Positions 1 through 8,106 are shown, counted from the stretch's first letter. The stretch is DNA of 27,896 nt from DYHD01 sp037445375 (GCA_037445375.1 JBBIKS010000027.1:1-27896), one strand, 5' to 3'. Translations and numbers: made by a program. The notes: generated by a model from the letters alone, not told the origin.

Positions 1-1283
1 AATCTTTTTAATTGTATATTCCTCGCATCTATAACCCTATGCCTTATCGCTTCAGACTTTTCGCCTGAATATTCATTTGATAATTCCTTATAGGGAACGG
101 CAGGGACATCAATGTGAATATCTATCCTGTCAAGCAATGGTCCTGAAACCCTTGATCTATAACGAGTTATCATGCTGGGGGTGCAAGAGCATGGGTGTCG
201 GTGATCTCCGAAAAATCCACAAGGACAAGGATTGAGCGCCGAGATCAAAACGAATTGAGCGGGGTAAGTAACAGTGGCAACTGCCCTTGAGACTGTTACT
301 AAACCATTTTCTAATGGCTGCCGAAGCACTTCTAATACATTTCTTTTGAATTCAGGGAGTTCGTCCAGAAAAAGTATTCCGTGATGAGATAACGATACTT
401 CTCCCGGTCTTGGCACTTGTCCGCCTCCTATCAAAGCGACATCAGAAATCGTGTGGTGAGGAGACCTAAAAGGTCTTGTTGCAAGCAAAGCTTGTCCATT
501 TTTCAAAAGTCCTGCAACGCTGTGAATTTTCGTTGTCTCAAGAGCTTCATCAAAAGTCATGGGTGGCAAGATGGTTGGCAGTCTTTTTGAGAGCATGGTC
601 TTTCCGCTTCCAGGAGGGCCTACCATCAGGACATTATGCGAACCTGCTGCTGCCACTTCTAAGGCTCTTTTTGTGTGTTCCTGTCCTTTTACATCTGAAA
701 AATCATCCTCATATGTCGAGCATTCTGACATCACGGTCTCAATGTCGATGCTGTAAGGCTCATTAATAGAGATTCCACTTAAAAACTCTATGACCTCTGG
801 AAGGCTTGCAAAACCGTGCACATTAAGACCTTTTACGACTGTTGCCTCTGATGCGTTTTCTTTAGGCAGGATGATCCCCTTCATCTGCAGCCTTTTAGTC
901 TCAACTGCTATCGGCAGCGCCCCCCTGATGGGCTTTATCTTGCCATCGAGAGACAGTTCACCAGCAATTATATAATCATGGAGTTTGTTGATAGGCAATA
1001 TCCCTTCGGCTGCAATTATTGCAATTGCTATCGGGAGATCAAAAGAGGAGCCTTCTTTTTTTAGATCGGCAGGGGCGAGATTAACGGTTATCTGTTTAAG
1101 AGGAAAGCTGAAACCGATATTTTTAAGCGCTGCCTTGACCCTGTCTCTGCTTTCCTTAACGGCTATATCAGGTAGCCCAACTATCGAGAAGTAAGGAAGT
1201 CCTTTGGCGGTTATGTCAACCTCGACTTCTATTAAATGCGCATCAATTCCAATAACATATGCACTTAGAACCTTGGAAAGCAT
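1..1283 (-). CDS. comM: ComM/YifB-family Mg-chelatase-like AAA+ ATPase, 3' part beyond window
   Basis: Reading the minus strand from ATG 1283 gives an uninterrupted frame of about 427 residues that runs off the window edge; the family is about 500 residues, so only the C-terminal end is missing. The N-terminus (LSAYVIGIDAHLIEVEVDIT) is the ComM Lon-protease-like fold. A Walker A motif GPPGSGKT lies near residues 222-229, Walker B ILFLDELPEF near 300, and a Cys-rich NPCPCGFFGDHRHPCSC segment near 345-360. Characterised ComM is a hexameric helicase that promotes branch migration during natural transformation; in non-competent bacteria its role is less clear. The start overlaps the last 41 bp of the upstream radical SAM gene, so the two are probably co-transcribed. 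Identity is very secure; competence is not implied by this gene alone. Confidence 0.93.
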   Translation of the reverse strand, partial: MLSKVLSAYVIGIDAHLIEVEVDITAKGLPYFSIVGLPDIAVKESRDRVKAALKNIGFSFPLKQITVNLAPADLKKEGSSFDLPIAIAIIAAEGILPINKLHDYIIAGELSLDGKIKPIRGALPIAVETKRLQMKGIILPKENASEATVVKGLNVHGFASLPEVIEFLSGISINEPYSIDIETVMSECSTYEDDFSDVKGQEHTKRALEVAAAGSHNVLMVGPPGSGKTMLSKRLPTILPPMTFDEALETTKIHSVAGLLKNGQALLATRPFRSPHHTISDVALIGGGQVPRPGEVSLSHHGILFLDELPEFKRNVLEVLRQPLENGLVTVSRAVATVTYPAQFVLISALNPCPCGFFGDHRHPCSCTPSMITRYRSRVSGPLLDRIDIHIDVPAVPYKELSNEYSGEKSEAIRHRVIDARNIQLKR

Positions 1284-2166
1284 CTCTTTGTATAAACCTC
1301 TTTTGTATGTCGTTCATGAGTTGATGTCTGGTTTTTCCCCATTTGGGTGCGATTAGGATATCCTCAGGCGCTGTCGCAAAAAATCTCTGAATGACCATGT
1401 TAGGCGACAGAAGTTCTATAAAATCTACCACAAAATCGAGATATTCATCATAATTAAATATATGAAAACTTTGATCTGCATAGTATGCGGCTAATGGCGT
1501 GTCTTTAACAACTTGCAGTTGGTGTATTTTGATAAATTCCACCGGAAGTCTGGATAATTCAGAGGCAATCAAGAGCATCTCTTCCCTTGTCTCGGTAGGA
1601 AACCCTGTAATAATATGAGCGCCAATATGTATGCCCCTGCCGACGGTCATATTAACCGCATCCAGAAATGTCTGATAATTGTGCCCTCTATGTATATATT
1701 TTAGGGTCTTATCATGAATAGATTGAAGACCGTATTCAATCAATACAAAATGTTTTTTTCCAAGCGACTGTATCAAAGATATCTTTTCTTCATCGACACA
1801 ATCAGGTCTTGTGCCGATTGCAAGCCCTATTACTGAAGGATGTGAGAGCGCTTCTGAATAGAGACGCTCTAATTCAGATACAGGTGCATAGGTATTTGTA
1901 AAAGGCTGAAAATAAACAAGAAATCTTTTAACACCGTATCTTAAGGAGAGATAATGCATACCTTTCCTCATCTGTTCCTTTATCGAGAGTTGCGGCTTGC
2001 ATTCAGATGGTCTGAAACTATTATTGTTACAGTAAATGCATCCGGTAATATCAAGGATTCCGTCTCTATTAGGGCAGGTAAAGCCGGCATCTACATTGAC
2101 TTTGTGGACAATAGTATTAAATAGTTTCTTTAAATACTGCCCAAAAGAATTAAATCTTATAATCAT
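1243..2166 (-). CDS. TIGR01212-type (YhcC-like) radical SAM protein
   Basis: From ATG 2166 the protein has 307 residues. The N-terminal cysteines (TCPNRDG, then GCIYC) form the CX11CX2C cluster typical of the TIGR01212/YhcC branch of radical SAM enzymes, which coordinates a [4Fe-4S] cluster for S-adenosylmethionine cleavage. Later segments such as HIITGFPTET and KIHQLQVVKDTPL also match that family. The substrate is not established for this family. A TTG at 2202 could extend the frame, but it overlaps a good -35 box and the ATG start gives the usual family N-terminus (IIRFNSFGQYLKKLF). No Shine-Dalgarno is visible; a promoter ends 6 nt before the ATG. The 3' end overlaps comM by 41 bp. Confidence 0.9.
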   Translation of the reverse strand: MIIRFNSFGQYLKKLFNTIVHKVNVDAGFTCPNRDGILDITGCIYCNNNSFRPSECKPQLSIKEQMRKGMHYLSLRYGVKRFLVYFQPFTNTYAPVSELERLYSEALSHPSVIGLAIGTRPDCVDEEKISLIQSLGKKHFVLIEYGLQSIHDKTLKYIHRGHNYQTFLDAVNMTVGRGIHIGAHIITGFPTETREEMLLIASELSRLPVEFIKIHQLQVVKDTPLAAYYADQSFHIFNYDEYLDFVVDFIELLSPNMVIQRFFATAPEDILIAPKWGKTRHQLMNDIQKRFIQRDAFQGSKCICYWN

Positions 2167-2172
2167 ATTACT

Positions 2173-2202
2173 ATTATTTATTTTAATAAATTGTAATGTC
2201 AA
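2173..2202 (-). promoter_or_regulatory. sigma70-type promoter of the radical SAM gene, predicted leaderless
   Basis: On the minus strand TTGACA (2202-2197) is followed by an 18 bp spacer and AATAAT (2178-2173). Only 6 nt separate the -10 box from ATG 2166, so transcription should begin at or next to the start codon. The -35 box coincides with a TTG codon that would otherwise look like an upstream start. Confidence 0.6.
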
Positions 2203-2215
2203 ATGTGTTTGAATT

Positions 2216-2244
2216 TGCTATAATAGTAAAAAAATAGAGGGAGG
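2216..2244 (+). promoter_or_regulatory. Extended -10 promoter and Shine-Dalgarno of the aldolase-PFK operon
   Basis: TGCTATAAT (2216-2224) is an extended -10 element with a consensus TATAAT hexamer. A GGGAGG ribosome-binding site at 2239-2244 lies 5 nt before ATG 2250. No strong -35 is seen at 17 bp, consistent with an extended -10 promoter. It is back to back with the radical SAM promoter within the 83 bp divergent gap. Confidence 0.6.
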
Positions 2245-2249
2245 TTGTT

Positions 2250-3611
2250 ATGGCTATGGAGGGACTTAAAGATATTGTAGAAATAAAAGATGGAACTGTC
2301 TCAATAAAGGACAAAACAACTCTCAAAAAAAAGATGGATAGCTTGGTTTATAATGCTGTCTTTGAACCTGATGAAGATAAAAGAAAAAACCTTTTTTTAT
2401 TCATTAAGGAGATTGCTAAGGCTTGCGGTGCTATACCATCTTCTATTCAGGGTCTTTATGAGGAGATGGGAAGGGAATACCCCGGCTTTACTGTGCCCGC
2501 AATAAATATTAGGGGACTTACCTATGATGTTGCAAGGGCTATTTTCAGAAAAGCAATCCAAAAGGATGTTGGTGCTTTTATTTTTGAGATTGCCCGCTCT
2601 GAGATAGGCTATACAAAACAGAGACCTCTTGAATATACAACAGTAATTCTTGCCGCTGCTGTAGCAGAGGGGTACGAACTCCCAGTATTTATTCAAGGTG
2701 ACCATTTCCAGCTTGTAAGAAAACATTTTATGAGCGGTCCAGATGCCGAGCTTGGTTATGTAAAAGGGCTTATTGCAGAGGCAATAGATGCCGAGTTTTA
2801 TAATATAGATATTGACTCCTCAACGCTTGTTGATCTCGAAAAACCGACAATTAAGGAGCAGCAGAGGCCTAATTTCGAAAATACCGCAGTGCTCGCAGAA
2901 TATGTAAGGAACCTACAGCCGCAGGGCGTAGATGTATCAATCGGGGGAGAAATCGGTGAGATTGGCAGTAAAAACAGCACCCCTGAAGAGGCAAGAGCTT
3001 ATCTTGAAGGCTTTAAGGAGATATATAAAGGCTCAAAGGGGTTGAGCAAGCTAAGTATTCAGACAGGAACATCCCATGGCGGAGTATGCCTTCCTGATGG
3101 AACGCTTGCCAATGTAAAGATTGATTTTGACACGCTCAGGGCTATTTCGGATGTCGTGAGAGAGGAATACGGACTTTCCGGTTGTGTCCAGCACGGGGCA
3201 TCAACCCTTCCTGATGAAGCCTTCGATATGTTTCCTAAGACAAAAACATCAGAGGTTCATCTTGCAACCGGTTTTCAAAATATTATTTATGACAGCAAAC
3301 AGCTACCTGTGGATTTTAGGTGGCAGGTCTATAGCTTCATTAAGGAAGAATATGCAAAAGAGAAAAAAGAAAATCAGTCCGATGAACAATTCATATATTC
3401 AATAAGAAAGAAAGGTTTCGGTGCACTTAAGAAAAATTGGTGGGATCTGCCCGCTGATGTTAAAAGTTCCATAATGGCTGAGTTAGAGTTTAAATTCGGA
3501 TTCCTATTTGATAAGTTAAATGTAATAAACACTACAGGCATCATTAAAAAGACTATTAAGCCTGTAGCCGTAAAAAAAGCTTTTAATATGGATAAATTGG
3601 AGTTACCGTAG
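2250..3611 (+). CDS. Divergent class II fructose-bisphosphate aldolase family protein
   Basis: This 453-residue protein carries the landmarks of metal-dependent class II aldolases: QGDH at 149-152 (catalytic Asp and first zinc His), a GEIGEIG stretch near 233-239, SHGGV with His276, QHGAST with His315, and a VHLATGFQN phosphate-site segment near 336-344. It is longer than ordinary FbaA proteins (about 300-360 residues), with an extra N-terminal region before residue 80 and a C-terminal extension. The likely reaction is reversible cleavage of fructose-1,6-bisphosphate in the cytoplasm. The 2 bp gap to a phosphofructokinase gene supports a sugar-bisphosphate substrate. A tagatose-bisphosphate aldolase-type specificity cannot be excluded. 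A good Shine-Dalgarno precedes ATG 2250; a second Met is at codon 3. Confidence 0.82.
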   Translation: MAMEGLKDIVEIKDGTVSIKDKTTLKKKMDSLVYNAVFEPDEDKRKNLFLFIKEIAKACGAIPSSIQGLYEEMGREYPGFTVPAINIRGLTYDVARAIFRKAIQKDVGAFIFEIARSEIGYTKQRPLEYTTVILAAAVAEGYELPVFIQGDHFQLVRKHFMSGPDAELGYVKGLIAEAIDAEFYNIDIDSSTLVDLEKPTIKEQQRPNFENTAVLAEYVRNLQPQGVDVSIGGEIGEIGSKNSTPEEARAYLEGFKEIYKGSKGLSKLSIQTGTSHGGVCLPDGTLANVKIDFDTLRAISDVVREEYGLSGCVQHGASTLPDEAFDMFPKTKTSEVHLATGFQNIIYDSKQLPVDFRWQVYSFIKEEYAKEKKENQSDEQFIYSIRKKGFGALKKNWWDLPADVKSSIMAELEFKFGFLFDKLNVINTTGIIKKTIKPVAVKKAFNMDKLELP

Positions 3612-3613
3612 CT

Positions 3614-4867
3614 ATGGCAAAAGGTAAAAAAGAGACAGTAGGAATAATTGTCGGCGGAGGACCTGCTCCGGGGATAAATGGCGTTATAAGTTCAGCTGCA
3701 ATTGAGGCAATCAATGAAGGCAAGCAGGCAGTCGGGATAATGGATGGATTCAAGCGGTTGGCTGAAGGAGACAAGAATTGTGCAATGCCTTTTACTATAT
3801 CTGAGGTTTCAAGGATACATACACAGGGCGGCTCAATACTAAGGACATCCCGTGAAAAACCCGAAAGGATAAGGGAGAGATTTAAGGTTATAATGTCCAC
3901 CATTAAGTCTATAGGGATAAAGTATCTTGTTACCATAGGTGGTGAGGGGACACTTTTCTTGGCAAATAAGATAGAAAAAGAATCGCGTGGTTCATTGAAT
4001 GTTGTCCATGTTCCCAAGACTATAGACAATGACATACCATTGCCGGGAGGCGCTCCAACTTTTGGCTATGAAACTGCAAGGCACTGGGGAGTAGAGATAG
4101 TAAAAAATATTATGGAAGATGCAAAGACAACCGGCAGGTGGTATTTCATAACAACTATGGGTAGGCTTTCCGGCTATCTCGCACTCGGAATAGGCAAGGC
4201 GGCAGGTGCGACAATTACGCTTATTTCAGAGGAATTTAAGGAAGAAAAGATATCATTCAAAAAACTCTCTGACATGCTCACAGGTTCAATAATTAAAAGG
4301 CTCTCAATGGATAGGGATCACGGGGTTGCTATACTTGCAGAAGGAATATCGGACAGGCTTGATTTGGAAGAATTATCCCAATATGAGAATTATGTAAAGG
4401 ATGAAACTGGCAGGATAAGGCTTTCCGAGATTCAACTTGGCAGGATATTGAAGACCTTCGTAAAAAATTCGCTTGAATCAATGGGCATTAATCTTACGAT
4501 TGTTGATAAAAATATTGGTTATGAACTAAGGGCTGCCGATCCGATACCATTTGATGTCGAATATGCCCGAAATCTTGGGTATGGCGCTGTCAGGTATCTA
4601 TTGAAAGGCGGAACAGGCGCTATGATAGTGTTTGATGAAGGCAATTTAAGACCAATTCCATTTGTCGAGATGATAAACTATGAGACCGGCTTGATGAAGA
4701 TAAGAAGAGTTAACATTGAGTCGGAAACATACGAAGTCGGAAGGAAATATATGCTTAGGCTTGAAAAGGATGACTTTGAGGGAGATAGTCTTAAACAACT
4801 GGCAAAAACTGCAAATATGGACCCTCAAGAATTCAAAAAAAGATTTGCTTATGTTGTAGGTTTATAG
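3614..4867 (+). CDS. 6-phosphofructokinase (ATP- or PPi-dependent)
   Basis: The 417-residue protein has GGGPAPGIN (14-22), the phosphoryl-donor loop GGEGT (109-113), the catalytic PKTIDND (134-140) and the MGR substrate motif (182-184). It phosphorylates fructose-6-phosphate to the 1,6-bisphosphate. Donor choice is ambiguous from residues: Gly112 at the position of E. coli PfkA Gly104 favours ATP, while Lys135 in place of E. coli Gly124 is typical of PPi enzymes and of plant or trypanosome-like ATP enzymes. Glu111 replaces the usual Asp. At 417 residues it is longer than E. coli PfkA (320). It sits 2 bp after the aldolase gene and is presumably translated from the same mRNA. Confidence 0.9.
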   Translation: MAKGKKETVGIIVGGGPAPGINGVISSAAIEAINEGKQAVGIMDGFKRLAEGDKNCAMPFTISEVSRIHTQGGSILRTSREKPERIRERFKVIMSTIKSIGIKYLVTIGGEGTLFLANKIEKESRGSLNVVHVPKTIDNDIPLPGGAPTFGYETARHWGVEIVKNIMEDAKTTGRWYFITTMGRLSGYLALGIGKAAGATITLISEEFKEEKISFKKLSDMLTGSIIKRLSMDRDHGVAILAEGISDRLDLEELSQYENYVKDETGRIRLSEIQLGRILKTFVKNSLESMGINLTIVDKNIGYELRAADPIPFDVEYARNLGYGAVRYLLKGGTGAMIVFDEGNLRPIPFVEMINYETGLMKIRRVNIESETYEVGRKYMLRLEKDDFEGDSLKQLAKTANMDPQEFKKRFAYVVGL

Positions 4868-4870
4868 ATA

Positions 4871-4994
4871 ATATCTGTTTATAAAGTAGATAAATCGTGC
4901 TGTTGTCATTCCGATTAAAAGGAGGATGAAAGATTTCTCGCTCTGCTTGAAATGACAGAGAAGAGTTGCACGCAGTTTATAAACAGACTCTATA
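4871..4994. repeat. Terminal-inverted-repeat element, copy 1
   Basis: The ends CTGTTTATAAAG and TTTATAAACAG are inverted repeats enclosing about 100 bp that includes GCTGTTGTCATTCCG and GAGCGAGAAATCTTTC-like sequence on the reverse strand. The same ends and interior recur at 26846-26980, and the ends alone at 23240-23450. There is no ORF inside. It begins only 3 bp after the PFK stop codon and could form a long hairpin at the 3' end of that mRNA. Confidence 0.8.
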
Positions 4995-5043
4995 TAGTTA
5001 AAATCTATTAGAATTCACTTAATCTTAGGATATAGATACATAC

Positions 5044-6981
5044 GTGGAATTACGGTTAACTTCTGATGAAGTCATAAAGCTACAAAAAGGTGAAGATATT
5101 TATTCTGCTCTTAAAAGAGCTGGAATTTATATTATTGCCCCATGCGGCGGTAAGGGAATATGTAGTAAATGTAAGATCAAGATTATCAATGGCGACTATA
5201 AAGTCAAGAGCTACGGCAAGCTCAATACGCATGAAAGAGAGTTAAATATATCCCTTGCCTGCCAGACCTTCCCAAGAGGGGATATCATTATTGAGATACC
5301 AAAGGAATCCCAGCTCGTCATTGGCGACAAGATTGCTATTGCAAAAACAAAGAGCCTCATTGAGCATCTCAAATCCTTTAATGTCAACATTTCTCCTCTG
5401 ACAAAAAGGTTTTTTTTGGATTTGCCCCCGCCAACTATAACCGATAGTATCAGCGATCTTGAGAGATTAAAAAGATCGCTCGATGAAATAGGCGTCAGGA
5501 ACATAAGGTATTCATACGGCTTTGTAAGCAGTATGAATAAAATACTGAGGGCATCTGAATGGATGGTATTTTTGACCTATATTGATAGAGACAACTCTCC
5601 TGCTGAGGCTCTATTTTTATCGCATGCAGAAAGCTGCAATAGAAGATATGGATTGGCAGTTGATATAGGAACAACAACTGTAGTTGTTTATCTTGTGAAC
5701 CTTATAAATGGAGAGATAATTGATATAGGCTCTACTTACAACTCTCAAATACGATACGGGGATGATGTAATAACAAGGATAATCTATGCAACTGAAGAAA
5801 AAGGGCTGAATGATCTGCAGGAAGCTATTGTATCGGATATCAATACTATAGTGGATTCGATGATGCAAAAACATAATATCGAGGCATGTGAGATAGACTC
5901 AGCATCCATTGCAGCCAATACCACTATGAGCCATCTGTTCTGGGGACTTGATCCATCATCTATCAGGGAAGACCCTTATATACCGCCTCTTAATTATTTT
6001 CCATTGTGGAAAGCGGGCACTGCAAGGCTTTCTATTAATCCACAGGCGCCTATATATACACACCCATGCATCGCAAGTTATGTCGGCGGAGATATCGCAT
6101 CTGGAATCCTTGCGACAAAGCTGCATAAAAAACACGAAATAGTATTATTTATGGACATAGGAACAAATGGTGAAATTGCAGTAGGCAATAATGAATGGAT
6201 AGTTGCTGCAGCATGTTCAGCAGGTCCGTGCTTTGAGGGGAGCGGGATAAAGTGCGGCATGAGGGCTACAGCAGGCGCTATAGAGTCTGTCAAGATTGAC
6301 CCTACTACTTATGAGCCTATTATAGGTGTAATTGGAGATGTGACCCCTCAAGGGATATGCGGTTCAGGTATGATAGATGCTATGTCAGAGATGTTTCTTA
6401 CTGGCATAATTGACCAGAAGGGCAAATTTATAGTCGGCAAAACAGATCGTATAAGAAAAGGCGATGAAGGCTTTGAATATCTTTTTTATCGAAGCGAAAA
6501 ACTTTACAAGGATATTGTCCTTACAGAAGTTGATATCGAAAACCTTTTAAGGGCAAAGGCAGCGGTTTACGCAGGTGTTATGACGTTGATTAACGAGATC
6601 GGGTTTACCATTGATGTGATTAAAAAGGTTTATATTGCAGGAGGTTTTGGCAACTATATCAATATTCCAAAGGCTATAATGCTAGGTATGTTGCCTGACC
6701 TTCCGCAAGAGAGATTTATGTACATGGGCAACACATCTCTAACAGGCGCTTATTTATGCCTGCTTTCGGAAGATCTCAGAAAGGAAGTCGAAGATATCGC
6801 CTCAAAAATGACATATATTGAGCTTTCCGTCTCAAGAAGGTTCATGGATGAATACATATCTGCCATGTTCCTGCCTCATACAGATATAACACAGTTTCCG
6901 ACTGTGGCTTCCTTGCTCTCATCTTTAATGACACCAAAGAAATTCTGGCTTCTTACAAATCCAGAAGAAGATGTTCACTAA
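5044..6981 (+). CDS. RACo/RamA-like ferredoxin-ASKHA protein (DUF4445), corrinoid reductive activator
   Basis: Residues 1-95 form a plant-type [2Fe-2S] ferredoxin domain with Cys34, Cys40, Cys43 and Cys73. A linker follows, then an ASKHA ATPase-like domain from about residue 200, with AVDIGTTTVVVYLV near 205, a second phosphate loop MDIGTNGEIAVG near 370, GICGSGMIDA, and IAGGFGNYI near the C-terminus. The known family uses ATP to drive reduction of inactive Co(II) corrinoid proteins to Co(I), in acetogenesis or methyltransferase systems. The 645-residue length is normal. The start is GTG 5044, with only a weak AGGA 13 nt upstream and a TATAGA 7 nt upstream. No corrinoid protein or methyltransferase is adjacent, so the partner is unknown. 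Confidence 0.87.
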   Translation: MELRLTSDEVIKLQKGEDIYSALKRAGIYIIAPCGGKGICSKCKIKIINGDYKVKSYGKLNTHERELNISLACQTFPRGDIIIEIPKESQLVIGDKIAIAKTKSLIEHLKSFNVNISPLTKRFFLDLPPPTITDSISDLERLKRSLDEIGVRNIRYSYGFVSSMNKILRASEWMVFLTYIDRDNSPAEALFLSHAESCNRRYGLAVDIGTTTVVVYLVNLINGEIIDIGSTYNSQIRYGDDVITRIIYATEEKGLNDLQEAIVSDINTIVDSMMQKHNIEACEIDSASIAANTTMSHLFWGLDPSSIREDPYIPPLNYFPLWKAGTARLSINPQAPIYTHPCIASYVGGDIASGILATKLHKKHEIVLFMDIGTNGEIAVGNNEWIVAAACSAGPCFEGSGIKCGMRATAGAIESVKIDPTTYEPIIGVIGDVTPQGICGSGMIDAMSEMFLTGIIDQKGKFIVGKTDRIRKGDEGFEYLFYRSEKLYKDIVLTEVDIENLLRAKAAVYAGVMTLINEIGFTIDVIKKVYIAGGFGNYINIPKAIMLGMLPDLPQERFMYMGNTSLTGAYLCLLSEDLRKEVEDIASKMTYIELSVSRRFMDEYISAMFLPHTDITQFPTVASLLSSLMTPKKFWLLTNPEEDVH

Positions 6982-6988
6982 TGAACCT

Positions 6989-7088
6989 CCCCGCAGCAAG
7001 CTGCTGGGTATCCTAAAATCTCCCCTCCCTTGATGGGAGGGGACAAACGGGAGGGAAGCATAAGGAAACCCTGTAGCAAGCTATAGGG
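6989..7088. repeat. Cluster of three short hairpins downstream of the RACo-like gene
   Basis: CCCCGCAGCAAGCTGCTGGG (6989-7008) and CCCTGTAGCAAGCTATAGGG (7069-7088) are two diverged copies of one palindromic unit. Between them CCCCTCCC (7022-7029) pairs perfectly with GGGAGGGG (7035-7042). The 462 bp gap 6982-7443 carries no gene; it consists of this cluster and the two repeats listed next. The hairpins lack a T-tract, so intrinsic termination is not clear. Confidence 0.65.
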
Positions 7089-7152
7089 AATTACGAGTTA
7101 AAAAATCTATTTGATTAATAAGGATATTTTCGACTAAAGACAATTTTGGTAT

Positions 7153-7227
7153 AAACCAAACATTCATGGGCAAAGATGCATAAAAATTTTCCCGTCATCC
7201 TGAGCCTGTCGAAGGATGACAGGCTCA
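7153..7227. repeat. Dispersed repeat with two mutually exclusive hairpins
   Basis: The segment opens with ACCAAACATTCATG and ends with a GTCATCCTGAGC...TCGAAGG motif; a related copy is at 25865-25938. GTCATCC (7194-7200) can pair with GGATGAC (7214-7220), while TGAGCCTGTC (7201-7210) can pair perfectly with GACAGGCTCA (7218-7227). The two stems compete for shared bases. Confidence 0.6.
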
Positions 7228-7242
7228 CTATTTAAAATCTAT

Positions 7243-7420
7243 CCATAAACTGCTTGCAACTCTTTTCTGTCATTTCAAGCAGAGCGAGAAATCTTTAATT
7301 TTCAAGATTCAAAATTCAAAAATCGCTGCCGAACTATCTCACTGTCGCACTGGTTTAGTGTTTCAGGACAAAGGTTTTTCGGGTATCCATGCAGCCTTTC
7401 AAGGCTAAAAGCATTTTTTA
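7243..7420. repeat. Composite repeat: truncated terminal-repeat element joined to a 120 bp repeat
   Basis: 7243-7310 matches the reverse complement of one half of the element at 26846-26980 (CATAAACTGCTTGCAACTC through the GAGCGAGAAATCTTTAA interior). Its terminal repeat is decayed and the other half is absent. From about 7302 to 7420 the sequence instead matches a region at 19927-20050, sharing AAAATTCAAAAATCGCTG, CTGTCGCACTG and TTTAGTGTTTCAG. It ends about 23 bp short of the polyferredoxin stop codon. Confidence 0.65.
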
Positions 7421-7443
7421 TAATTAATTGCTAATTTTAGATT

Positions 7444-8106
7444 TCAGGCTGCCTTTTTAATTTCAAAACTTAATGCCTTTTTAGGGCATACAGCAACACA
7501 GGTTGAACACTTAATGCAATCATTGTCACCCACAATGCCTGTTTGCTTGTAGCTATACGGCGTTAACTGCATCGGGCATACCTTTGAGCAAACCTTACAA
7601 TTATTGCAGTTGTCATTTATTGAGAGGGGATATTTCCCTTCTGAAAGATAATTTGCAAATGTCCCCATTGGACATATATGACACCAGATGCGCTCTTGAT
7701 AAATTATTCCAAGGATAATCCCGACGGAGGTCGTAACAGTCAAAATAGTTACCAGAGTCAGCCCTATTGCATTCCAGTCGCCCCAGTGTATATATACCTG
7801 AGATCCAAGAACACTCAAAAGTATCGTTACAACGGCAATCCTCACAAAAGGCTTTTTGAAAAAATCGGGTATTTCCTTTCTCCTGCTTAATTTCTTTATA
7901 AACAAGTCGTAAAAACTTCCTCTCGGACACATCCAGTCACACCATGCTCTCCCTTTGTATAATGCTATGCCAATAGCGCCAAGCATGCAGCCAAGCAGCA
8001 AAAAACCTATTAATGGATAGAACCATCCGCCAATTAATACAAGCGGCAATCCTAAAACACTTATTGTCTGAAGCTTTGATCTCTTTTTCTTAAATTCAGC
8101 TAACAT
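7444..8106 (-). CDS. NapH/MauN-like membrane polyferredoxin, 2x[4Fe-4S]
   Basis: The 220-residue protein has about four hydrophobic segments, two membrane-proximal Cys motifs (CDWMCPRG and CHICPMG), and two C-terminal ferredoxin motifs (CNNCKVCSKVCP and CIKCSTCVAVCP) for two [4Fe-4S] clusters. This arrangement resembles NapH-type proteins, which pass electrons between the quinol pool and soluble acceptors at the membrane. The ATG at 8106 overlaps the end of arsR by 7 bp, so it is translationally coupled to that regulator. No terminal reductase or transporter follows, so the electron acceptor is unknown. The fold assignment is secure; the partner is not. Confidence 0.88.
   Translation of the reverse strand: MLAEFKKKRSKLQTISVLGLPLVLIGGWFYPLIGFLLLGCMLGAIGIALYKGRAWCDWMCPRGSFYDLFIKKLSRRKEIPDFFKKPFVRIAVVTILLSVLGSQVYIHWGDWNAIGLTLVTILTVTTSVGIILGIIYQERIWCHICPMGTFANYLSEGKYPLSINDNCNNCKVCSKVCPMQLTPYSYKQTGIVGDNDCIKCSTCVAVCPKKALSFEIKKAA

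Noticed and set aside
476..1194. Several plus-strand ORFs of 60-96 residues
   Set aside because: They lie opposite the comM frame, which has full family motifs, and show no family resemblance of their own.
2167..2202. Upstream TTG start extending the radical SAM protein by 12 residues
   Set aside because: The TTG is part of a consensus -35 box and the extra residues do not fit the family N-terminus.
3583..4035. 150-residue minus-strand ORF opposite the PFK start
   Set aside because: It is a shadow of the clearly conserved PFK frame.
6982..7443. Possible CRISPR-like array from repeated palindromes
   Set aside because: The repeats are few, diverged and unevenly spaced, with no unique spacers of constant length and no cas genes.
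7613..7930. 105-residue ORF in another frame of the polyferredoxin gene
   Set aside because: The true frame carries all ferredoxin and membrane motifs; this one carries none.
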